Part shown: positions 1 through 4,542 of the stretch, piece after piece | Layout: every line of letters starts with the position of its first letter | Numbering within the stretch: the first letter of the stretch is position 1 | DNA from: Hyphomicrobium sp. | GTDB lineage: Bacteria > Pseudomonadota > Alphaproteobacteria > Rhizobiales > Hyphomicrobiaceae | Direction of reading: 5' to 3' | Assembly (NCBI GenBank): GCA_025927515.1 | Contig: JAICLG010000158.1 | Span: 1-7,184, forward strand | Length of the DNA stretch: 7,184 bases | The notes under the pieces: generated by a model | Told to the model about the DNA's origin: nothing | Database searches by the model: none | The model's input: only the letters and a program-made list of their open reading frames with translations | Made by a program: the position numbers and the translations under genes

Positions 1-74
1 CGATGGTGTCGCTTTCCGGCCATGTTGCCGCCGCCATCGTTGCACCAGAATCGCTAGACGCGATTTGGGCATAA
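1..74 (+). CDS. 3' end of an unidentified upstream gene (partial)
   Basis: Reading frame 3 is open from the window edge to a TAA at 72-74, giving a tail of about 23 residues that ends ...VAAAIVAPESLDAIWA. The stop lies 3 nt before the ATG of the FHA gene, a spacing typical of genes in one operon, and the other two frames give less protein-like sequence. The tail is too short to identify a family. Given the FHA and PP2C genes downstream, a kinase or another signalling protein is possible, but nothing in these residues shows that. Confidence 0.45.
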   Translation, partial: MVSLSGHVAAAIVAPESLDAIWA

Positions 75-77
75 ATC

Positions 78-725
78 ATGATGGCTGCGCCTTCGCGAGC
101 TGGCATATGGGCGATCGGAGCACTTTCGGCTCTGATGCTGTTCATGCTCGCAAGCCCGCCGGCCCACGGGTTGAGCGCCGGCGCACTGTACGCCGCCGGC
201 TTGCAACTCGCCGAAGCGGCGAAGATCGCGATAATCCGCGGCTACCGCGTCGCCCCTGCCCTGATGCTCGGCCTTGGCTTGGCCATCGGGCTGCCGCTTC
301 TCGCGCTTTTATCTCGCGTCGTCCGCGTGGTTCGTTTGCCCGCCGATGCAACGCGACGTTACAAGCCTGGACGAGATGACGATTTCGAGGCGGAGATCGC
401 CTGCGAGGCTGTTGCCCCCAGGGGAAATCCTTTCGTCGAGATCGAGGCCGGAAAAGCGGTCATGCACTGCCCCATCCCACGCGACATGCTCCGGATCGGC
501 CGCGAGGACGACAACGATATCCGCATTCCGAGCGGCGCGGTTCATCGTTATCACGCCGCAATTCATCGCGAAGACTACGACGCTTGGCACATCACTGATT
601 TGTCGGGTGTCGAAGGCAACGGACTCATCGTCAACGGCAGGCGCTGCTGCGAAGCGCGCCTCAGCGACGGCGATCTCATTCAGCTGGGTCCCGGAAAATT
701 GCGATTTCACGCCGGGCTCTCGTAG
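78..725 (+). CDS. Membrane-anchored FHA domain protein
   Basis: This 215-residue protein has an N-terminal hydrophobic segment (about 10-30, a signal anchor or first membrane helix), a second membrane helix (about 58-80), and a C-terminal FHA domain (about 136-212). The basic run RVVRVVR after helix 2 (80-86) puts the FHA domain in the cytoplasm by the positive-inside rule. FHA domains bind phosphothreonine peptides. The core Gly-Arg (141-142) and the later Asn-Gly (186-187) are present. In the usual S-R-x-H block the sequence reads HRYHA (156-160), so the Ser that contacts phosphate is replaced by His while the second His is kept. The start is the first ATG of an ATGATG pair, 3 nt after the preceding stop; no strong Shine-Dalgarno is visible, which suggests translational coupling. 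It probably recruits a phosphorylated partner to the inner membrane; the partner is unknown. Confidence 0.85.
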   Translation: MMAAPSRAGIWAIGALSALMLFMLASPPAHGLSAGALYAAGLQLAEAAKIAIIRGYRVAPALMLGLGLAIGLPLLALLSRVVRVVRLPADATRRYKPGRDDDFEAEIACEAVAPRGNPFVEIEAGKAVMHCPIPRDMLRIGREDDNDIRIPSGAVHRYHAAIHREDYDAWHITDLSGVEGNGLIVNGRRCCEARLSDGDLIQLGPGKLRFHAGLS

Positions 726-784
726 CCAATTCTTCAAGCGGTTCCACGCGTTTTCAGTTCATGCGTTGCACTCTGAATTCAACG

Positions 785-802
785 GCACGGCGTCTGCCGT
801 GC
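785..802 (+). other. Intra-operon hairpin upstream of the second FHA gene
   Basis: A perfect 7-bp inverted repeat, GCACGGC (785-791) and GCCGTGC (796-802), has a 4-nt loop GTCT. It lies 59 nt after the stop of the first FHA gene and 12 nt before the GAGGAG ribosome binding site of the second. No T-run follows, so it is not a canonical intrinsic terminator. It could be an RNA-processing or stability element that sets different levels of the two FHA proteins. The 103-nt gap it occupies is much wider than the other gaps in this operon, and a secondary promoter there cannot be excluded. Confidence 0.5.
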
Positions 803-828
803 ATGACAAACCATGAGGAGATGGAAGC

Positions 829-1611
829 ATGGCCGAGCACGGCGAGACGACCGCAGGGAACGAGGCGAAAGCCGTGAAGGGGCACAAATTCCTTGGTTCG
901 TTGCGTGACGCCCTGCTTGCGGCCGGACGCGACGATGAGCCGATCGAGATCGTGGCCCCGACGCCGAAAGCGTCTTCGATTGCGGCAAAGGCAATCGATG
1001 ACAAAGGACCTCCGCCGTTGCCAAAACCGCAGAGCCTGAGTGCCGAGGAAGCCGCACGCCTGGCGCGCACGGCCCCGGAACACCCGATACAGCGGCCGGA
1101 GTCGCTTGCGGCCGCCAACGATGAGGACGTTCCGCCGACGACGCGCGTCGTTCGCCCCGAAAAGATAAAAAAGGCCGATCCTGAACCGGAAGCGTCTCCG
1201 CGCACCGTTCTCGTCAGAGGCCGCCAGCAGATTGAACGCAACGTGTTCGAGCGCGACCCCGTCGTCGGCTTTCTGATCGTGGTCGGCGGGCCGGGACTTG
1301 GCTCCTACCGGCCTGTGTTCGAGGGCAACAACACCGTCGGACGCTCAACCGGCAACCGCATTCCCCTGGATTTCGGCGACGATGCCATTTCGAACGAGGC
1401 GCAGGCCTATTTGCGCTACGATTCAACCGATCGATCTTTCCTCTTTGTGCCAAACCTTGCTAAGACAAATGTCGTGTCTGTGAATGACAAACGACCGGCA
1501 GGACCTGTGCCGCTGCAGCCTATGGACGTCATCACGCTCGGACGTACGCAAGTCGCATTCCTGCCGTTCTGCGGAAGTGATTTCGACTGGTCCGAGATTT
1601 CCGAAGCTTAA
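829..1611 (+). CDS. Soluble FHA domain protein with long disordered N-terminal region
   Basis: This 260-residue protein has no signal peptide or membrane helix. Residues 1-140 are a low-complexity linker rich in Ala, Pro, Glu and Lys (for example GPPPLPKP at 60-67, PPTTRVVRP at 102-110). Residues about 145-247 form an FHA-like fold: VVGFLIVVGG begins the first strand, then TVGR (169-172), ISNEAQA (187-193), SVND (217-220), and a final strand ending FLPFCGSDFDW (244-254). The Arg after Gly171 and Ser188 are kept, the usual His of the S-x-x-H block is lost (Ala191/Gln192), and Asn219 is followed by Asp rather than Gly. The start is well supported: GAGGAG at 815-820 lies 8 nt before the ATG. It lies 7 nt upstream of the phosphatase gene and is likely co-transcribed with it. 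It is probably an adaptor in Ser/Thr phosphorylation signalling; the substrate is unknown. Confidence 0.85.
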   Translation: MAEHGETTAGNEAKAVKGHKFLGSLRDALLAAGRDDEPIEIVAPTPKASSIAAKAIDDKGPPPLPKPQSLSAEEAARLARTAPEHPIQRPESLAAANDEDVPPTTRVVRPEKIKKADPEPEASPRTVLVRGRQQIERNVFERDPVVGFLIVVGGPGLGSYRPVFEGNNTVGRSTGNRIPLDFGDDAISNEAQAYLRYDSTDRSFLFVPNLAKTNVVSVNDKRPAGPVPLQPMDVITLGRTQVAFLPFCGSDFDWSEISEA

Positions 1612-1614
1612 GGA
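1610..1614 (+). promoter_or_regulatory. Ribosome binding site of the PP2C gene
   Basis: AAGGA overlaps the TAA stop of the FHA gene (1609-1611) and precedes the ATG at 1619 by 4 nt. It favours ATG 1619 over the in-frame ATG at 1484, which would lie wholly inside the FHA gene and add 45 residues unlike any PP2C N-terminus. The short spacing suggests translation coupled to the upstream gene. Confidence 0.55.
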
Positions 1615-1618
1615 TCGA

Positions 1619-2407
1619 ATGCTGCCGTTCGAGCATGCTGTCGCCGCGACGCGCGGAGCCCGGGATTATCAGGAAGATGCAGCTGCCTTCCGGCCGGACG
1701 GCGGCGAAGGCATTATGCTGTCGAGCGAGGGGCCCGCATATGACGCTGGCGGGTTCGCGGTTCTCGCCGATGGGATGGGAGGCCACGCCGGGGGCGCGCT
1801 CGCGAGCCGTACCGTGTGCGAGGAGTTTCTCGCCGCCGCAGCCGAGCATTCCGGATCATCCGTAGACCGCCTCATTGCGGCGCTGAAGGCCGCCAACAAA
1901 GCCGTCGCCGGCAAGATCGAGGAAAACCCGTTGCTCGCGGGGATGGGCTCGACGCTGATCGGCACGGCCTTCGGACCCGGCGGTATCGAGTGGGTGAGCG
2001 TCGGCGACAGTCCGCTGTTTCTCTTCCGCCGCGGCGAGGTCGCGCTGCTGAACGAAGATCATTCGCTTGCGCCGGAACTCGATCGCATGGTCGCCGAGGG
2101 CAAGTTGACGGAAATGGAAGCGCGCCGAGACCCGCGCCGTCACATGCTGCGGTCCGCGGTGACGGGCGAGGATATCGATTTGCTCGACGTCTCGCAGCGC
2201 CCGCTCGCTCTCGAAGCTGGTGATTACGTCGTGCTCGCGAGCGATGGCATCGCGACCCTCGATCAGACGGAAATCGCGCGCGTGATTCAGGGGTATGCCA
2301 AGGATGGCGCCGCAGCGGTCGCCACGGCCATCATCCGCGCCATTGAAGCCGTGCGCGAGCCTTACCAGGACAACGCGACGGTGCTCGTCGTCCGGGCGGT
2401 CGGTTAG
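1619..2407 (+). CDS. PP2C-family (PPM) protein serine/threonine phosphatase
   Basis: This 262-residue protein is a single PP2C catalytic domain, the usual length for stand-alone bacterial enzymes (PppA/PrpC/Stp type). These are Mn/Mg-dependent phosphatases that remove phosphate from Ser and Thr and normally oppose Hanks-type kinases. Visible motifs: RGARDYQED (12-20, metal Asp20), VLADGMGGHAGG (48-59, metal Asp51), GMGSTL (108-113), VSVGDSPLFLFR (126-137), RSAVTG (178-183), VLASDG (205-210, metal Asp208), and DNATVLVV (251-258, metal Asp251). All metal ligands look intact, so it should be active. There is no membrane segment, so it is cytoplasmic. It is the third gene of an FHA-FHA-PP2C unit and probably dephosphorylates a kinase or a ligand of the FHA proteins. 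It recalls the kinase/phosphatase/FHA trio that controls type VI secretion, but no secretion genes are in view. Confidence 0.95.
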   Translation: MLPFEHAVAATRGARDYQEDAAAFRPDGGEGIMLSSEGPAYDAGGFAVLADGMGGHAGGALASRTVCEEFLAAAAEHSGSSVDRLIAALKAANKAVAGKIEENPLLAGMGSTLIGTAFGPGGIEWVSVGDSPLFLFRRGEVALLNEDHSLAPELDRMVAEGKLTEMEARRDPRRHMLRSAVTGEDIDLLDVSQRPLALEAGDYVVLASDGIATLDQTEIARVIQGYAKDGAAAVATAIIRAIEAVREPYQDNATVLVVRAVG

Positions 2408-2420
2408 CGGCATTCGAAAC

Positions 2421-2451
2421 AAAAAAAGAGGCAGCGCCGGAGCGCCACCTC
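2421..2451 (-). terminator. Intrinsic terminator of the His-rich microprotein gene
   Basis: Read on the minus strand, GAGGTGGCGC, loop TCCG, then GCGCTGCCTC form a 10-bp stem in RNA (two of the pairs are U-G wobbles), immediately followed by seven T (2427-2421). This is a classic Rho-independent terminator, about 28 nt after the minus-strand stop codon. On the plus strand the two wobbles become C-A mismatches and no T-run follows the stem, so it should work mainly for minus-strand transcripts and would not clearly stop the phosphatase operon. Confidence 0.85.
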
Positions 2452-2452
2452 T

Positions 2453-2478
2453 CGATAGGCTATCGTCGGCTTCGACGA
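2453..2478. repeat. Two overlapping palindromes in the convergent intergenic gap
   Basis: CGATAG-G-CTATCG (2453-2465) is a 13-bp palindrome. TCGTCG (2463-2468) and CGACGA (2473-2478) form a perfect 6-bp stem with a GCTT loop. The two share 2463-2465, so as hairpins they exclude each other. They sit between the microprotein stop codon and its terminator and beyond the end of the phosphatase gene. They may protect mRNA 3' ends or assist plus-strand termination. Confidence 0.5.
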
Positions 2479-2479
2479 A

Positions 2480-2671
2480 TTACTTCCACCAGCAGTGGCG
2501 GTGGCCGTGACGAACGGCGCAGTGCTTGTGACGGTGGTGGTGGAACGTCGTCAGCTGCACCAGTGTAGCGTTGTCACCAGCGTGAACGCCGGCAAGCGTA
2601 ACGGCGTTAGCCGCGACCGACGAACCGAGAGCAAGTGCAGCAAAAGCCGCTGCGGCCAGAATCGTTTTCAT
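2480..2671 (-). CDS. Exported histidine-rich microprotein (63 residues)
   Basis: Residues 1-23 are a clear signal peptide: MK at the start, a hydrophobic Ala/Leu core, and a predicted cleavage after ANA (21-23). The mature chain of about 40 residues carries nine His (positions 30, 44-46, 48, 50, 55, 57, 59), two Cys (51, 60), and ends CWWK. The cluster FHHHRHKHC (43-51) followed by RHGHRHC (54-60) suggests binding of a transition metal (Ni, Cu or Zn), but this is inference. The start at 2671 is chosen because AGGAG lies 9 nt upstream on the minus strand and the next Met upstream (2698) would put nine polar residues before the signal peptide. Small exported proteins with His-rich tails and a C-terminal aromatic CWW-type ending occur in Hyphomicrobiales, mostly without assigned function. 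It ends at a strong intrinsic terminator and appears to be a single-gene unit. Confidence 0.75.
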   Translation of the reverse strand: MKTILAAAAFAALALGSSVAANAVTLAGVHAGDNATLVQLTTFHHHRHKHCAVRHGHRHCWWK

Positions 2672-2680
2672 GCGTTTTAT

Positions 2681-2685
2681 CTCCT
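2681..2685 (-). promoter_or_regulatory. Ribosome binding site of the His-rich microprotein
   Basis: The minus strand reads AGGAG here, 9 nt before the ATG at 2671. This decides the start in favour of the shorter, signal-peptide-first reading. Confidence 0.75.
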
Positions 2686-2822
2686 GAGCGAGCCGCAAGC
2701 TGGTGTAACTTGCTACCCTGTTTCATGGTGTCGGGCGCGTCGGCGGCATACTTTTTACGGTCCCACCGAATGCTGGTGCCGCGCGCTGAATCGACAGCAA
2801 TCAGCCTAAGCAGATGCAACGT

Positions 2823-2954
2823 CGAAACGGTACTTACCCTTTCGTAAAGTCGATGAACGAAACGGCAGTCGGCTCAAGCCCAATTGATCAAGACAATTGG
2901 ATGACAACGAGTCATTGCATCATCGCTTTTTACCGGCGGTCGAAACGCGAAACG
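2823..2954 (+). repeat. Four direct copies of CGAAACG
   Basis: CGAAACG occurs at 2823-2829, 2858-2864, 2941-2947 and 2948-2954, all in the same orientation, the last two in tandem. The first two extend to CGAAACGG and the last two to CGAAACGC. Four copies of a given 7-mer within 132 bases is far above chance for non-coding DNA. They lie 152-283 bp upstream of the microprotein start and may be binding sites of a regulator. Confidence 0.55.
2880..2900. repeat. Inverted repeat CCAATTG / CAATTGG
   Basis: Two 7-bp arms (2880-2886 and 2894-2900) are separated by 7 nt. Each arm contains the palindrome CAATTG, so it reads as both a direct and an inverted repeat. No T-run follows in either direction, so an operator-like site is more likely than a terminator. 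Confidence 0.45.
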
Positions 2955-2960
2955 CAATTG

Positions 2961-3017
2961 GCAATTTCGAAATAGCGCAAGCCGCGAAATTGCAATTCGG
3001 AATTACCGGGAATTTCG
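2961..3017. repeat. AT-rich nested inverted repeats downstream of the channel gene
   Basis: GCAATTTCG (2961-2969) and CGAAATTGC (2985-2993) form a perfect 9-bp inverted repeat with a 15-nt spacer, and CGAAATT (2985-2991) can instead pair with AATTTCG (3011-3017). The region begins 35 nt past the channel stop codon. In the channel transcript these could form alternative hairpins, but no U-tract follows, so it is at most a weak or Rho-assisted terminator. Confidence 0.45.
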
Positions 3018-3051
3018 ACAGCGCTTTTGAGGCGATAACGACGAACTTGCG

Positions 3052-4284
3052 TTAGACGTCCGCCGTCGCCAACGTCTTCGCATCGGGAGCATCCGAGATG
3101 AGACTCTCGGCAAGTTCGCGAATGCGCGACGCCACGCGTGGGTGAGCTGCTGAGAGGCGATGGAAATCCTCGCGCTGAAGTTTCAGCAACCGGCATTTTG
3201 ATGCCGTAACGATGGAGCTGTCATAGACGTCGTTTGCAAACATCGCGGCGACGCCCAGGACAGCGCCAGCACCGTACATTGCGGGCCCGTTTGCGCCATC
3301 GTGTGTGACGCGTCCCGAAGCGATGAAATACATCGCGTCGCCCTGCGAACCTTTTCGGATGATTTCGGCGTGCGGAGGAAAGTTATGCGCCTGCAGCAAC
3401 GGCATGATCTCCGCTGCCTCTTTGGCATTGAGCCTCGCGAGAAGCGGCACACGCGACATCAGTGACCATGTCACGACGAAATCGCGCCGGTGCAGTTCCT
3501 GCGCAAAGCCCGTGGAGATGATCGCAACGGGTAACGCAAGGATGCAGAGCCCGATGACCATCGTCACGCCGCCGACGAGCTTGCCGAGCGCAGTGATGGG
3601 CGTAGCGTCGCCGTAGCCGACGGTCGTCAGCGTTGCGATCGCCCACCAGGCGGCAGCGGGCACGCTGCCGAATTTGTCGGGCTGCGCCTCCCCTTCGATG
3701 TAGTACATCAAGGTGGACGAGAAGAGCAGCGCAGTTACGAGAAGCAGTCCGGCCCCGAGCAGCGCCCGGCGTTCGTTCGACAGCACACGGATCAGCGTGT
3801 ACATCGCCGGCGAATATCGCGAGAGCTTCAAAAACCGCAGTAAGCGCAGCGTCCGGAGCACACGGAGATCGATCGCGAAGAAATGGCTGAGATAGAACGG
3901 CAGGATCGCGAAGAGATCGATCAGCAGGGCCGGTGTGGTCGCGAAGACGACGCGCGCCTTCCAGGGCGGCATCTTGGAAAGATAGGGAACTTCAACGGCC
4001 GTCCAGAGCCGCAACGCATATTCGACGGAGAAGATCGCGACCGACAGGATTTCGAAGTCGTAGAGCAGCGGCCCCCATTGCACTCGGATAGCCGGAACGG
4101 TTTCGGCAATGAAGCCTGCGACGTTCAAAAGAATCAGCGTGACGATGAACGTGTCGAAGAGCTTGCTCGCCCGAGTTTCGCCATGGCCCGTCTCGATGAT
4201 TTCGTAGACGCGCCTCCGCAGCGTTTTCTCTCCACGGCGAGTTGGCAAGGGCGCGACTTCGTATTGCAAGGTAGGTCTCGTCAT
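3052..4284 (-). CDS. Six-TM voltage-sensor potassium channel with degenerate cyclic-nucleotide-binding domain
   Basis: This 410-residue inner-membrane protein has S1 (about 43-62), S2 (74-95, with Glu88), S3 (112-133, with Asp123), S4 (141-156), S5 (171-196), a pore helix and filter, S6 (234-262), a C-linker and a CNBD (about 300-392). S4 carries a basic residue at every third position: Arg141, 144, 147, 150, Lys153, Arg156. The filter is TTVGYGD (220-226), the K+ signature. The stretch from NERRALLG through QPDKFGSVP to AQELHRRDFV resembles Mesorhizobium MloK1, but MloK1 has a charge-poor S4. The phosphate-binding cassette, usually GE...RS/T in cAMP-binding members, reads LGVAAMF...VYDSS (343-357): the Glu is Val and the Arg is absent. 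Cyclic nucleotide gating is therefore doubtful, and voltage gating is more likely. ATG 4284 is the first start after an in-frame stop; no Shine-Dalgarno is visible. Confidence 0.93.
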   Translation of the reverse strand: MTRPTLQYEVAPLPTRRGEKTLRRRVYEIIETGHGETRASKLFDTFIVTLILLNVAGFIAETVPAIRVQWGPLLYDFEILSVAIFSVEYALRLWTAVEVPYLSKMPPWKARVVFATTPALLIDLFAILPFYLSHFFAIDLRVLRTLRLLRFLKLSRYSPAMYTLIRVLSNERRALLGAGLLLVTALLFSSTLMYYIEGEAQPDKFGSVPAAAWWAIATLTTVGYGDATPITALGKLVGGVTMVIGLCILALPVAIISTGFAQELHRRDFVVTWSLMSRVPLLARLNAKEAAEIMPLLQAHNFPPHAEIIRKGSQGDAMYFIASGRVTHDGANGPAMYGAGAVLGVAAMFANDVYDSSIVTASKCRLLKLQREDFHRLSAAHPRVASRIRELAESLISDAPDAKTLATADV

Positions 4285-4313
4285 CTTGGGTCGGTTGTTG
4301 CCTATTGCGTCAC

Positions 4314-4343
4314 ATTATAGAAGAGGGGCCGGAGGTAGGTCGC
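4314..4343 (-). promoter_or_regulatory. Candidate sigma-70 type promoter of the channel gene
   Basis: The minus strand has a perfect TATAAT (4319-4314). Eighteen nt upstream is GCGACC (4343-4338), which matches only three of six -35 positions. Transcription would start near 4307, giving a 5' leader of only about 22 nt without a Shine-Dalgarno. The perfect -10 in GC-rich DNA, just upstream of the gene, is the main support. Confidence 0.5.
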
Positions 4344-4349
4344 TTCTCA

Positions 4350-4366
4350 TTGGCAAAGTTTGCGAA
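4350..4366. promoter_or_regulatory. 17-bp dyad, possible operator between channel gene and fhs
   Basis: TTGGCAAAGTTTGCGAA is a near-perfect dyad: TTnGCAAA and TTTGCnAA around a central G, with 7 of 8 positions per arm symmetric. It lies just upstream of the -35 region of the channel promoter and about 180 bp upstream of the fhs start. Its size and symmetry fit a dimeric helix-turn-helix repressor. The regulator is unknown. Confidence 0.4.
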
Positions 4367-4440
4367 CGCACTTAGCAATCGTCCGGCTCCCCTCGCGATG
4401 GTTTATGCAAGCACAAAGAGAGATTTTTAGACGCAGCCGC

Positions 4441-4469
4441 TTGGCGCGCCGCGCGTGAAAGTCCAATAT
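4441..4469 (+). promoter_or_regulatory. Weak candidate promoter of fhs
   Basis: TTGGCG (4441-4446, four of six -35 matches) and CAATAT (4464-4469, three of six -10 matches) are 17 nt apart. A better -10 match, TAGAAT (4498-4503, five of six), has no recognisable -35. Either would place the transcript start between the channel gene and the fhs ribosome binding site. I checked this leader by eye for the ZTP (pfl) riboswitch conserved core often found before fhs and did not find it. Confidence 0.25.
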
Positions 4470-4529
4470 CCGCGCCGCCCACCAGTCGCTCAGCCTGTAG
4501 AATTCAGTGTTGAGAAATAAGATTTCCTC

Positions 4530-4535
4530 GGAGGA
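4530..4535 (+). promoter_or_regulatory. Ribosome binding site of fhs
   Basis: GGAGGA lies 7 nt before the GTG at 4543, an optimal spacing. It decides for GTG 4543 over the in-frame GTG at 4507, which has no such site. It is embedded in the palindrome TTCCTC-G-GAGGAA (4524-4536), so local RNA folding could influence its exposure. Confidence 0.85.
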
Positions 4536-4542
4536 ATTTCCT

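Larger units (their letters stand above)
2672..3051. other. Non-coding spacer with clustered short repeats
   Basis: I see no credible gene in these 380 bases on either strand. The half nearest the microprotein (2672-2820) must hold its promoter, but I could not pick a convincing -35/-10 pair. The rest carries four same-direction copies of CGAAACG, eight AATT tetramers and several inverted repeats, and it is visibly more AT-rich than the flanking genes. These are entered separately. Confidence 0.6.

Noticed and set aside
1484..1618. 45-codon N-terminal extension of the phosphatase
   Set aside because: It overlaps the end of the FHA gene in another frame, its translation is Cys/Ser/Arg-rich and unlike PP2C N-termini, and ATG 1619 has a ribosome binding site.
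78..2407. Type VI secretion control locus
   Set aside because: PP2C and FHA genes occur in type VI loci, but no tss, hcp, vgrG or kinase gene is present in the window, so the assignment would rest on association alone.
1856..2422. Open frame of 188 codons antisense to the PP2C gene
   Set aside because: Same GC-bias effect over a certain gene; no domain, no ribosome binding site, and it would cover the intrinsic terminator.
4443..4450. GGCGCGCC palindrome before fhs
   Set aside because: An 8-bp GC-only palindrome is common in a genome of this composition and has no flanking symmetry.
4507..4542. 12-codon upstream extension of fhs from GTG 4507
   Set aside because: GGAGGA at 4530-4535 points to GTG 4543, and MSVKTDIEIA matches the usual family N-terminus.
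4285..4542. ZTP (pfl) or THF riboswitch upstream of fhs
   Set aside because: Such riboswitches can precede fhs in other bacteria, but I found no conserved core such as a CCGCCTGGGC-type segment. A covariance-model search would settle it.
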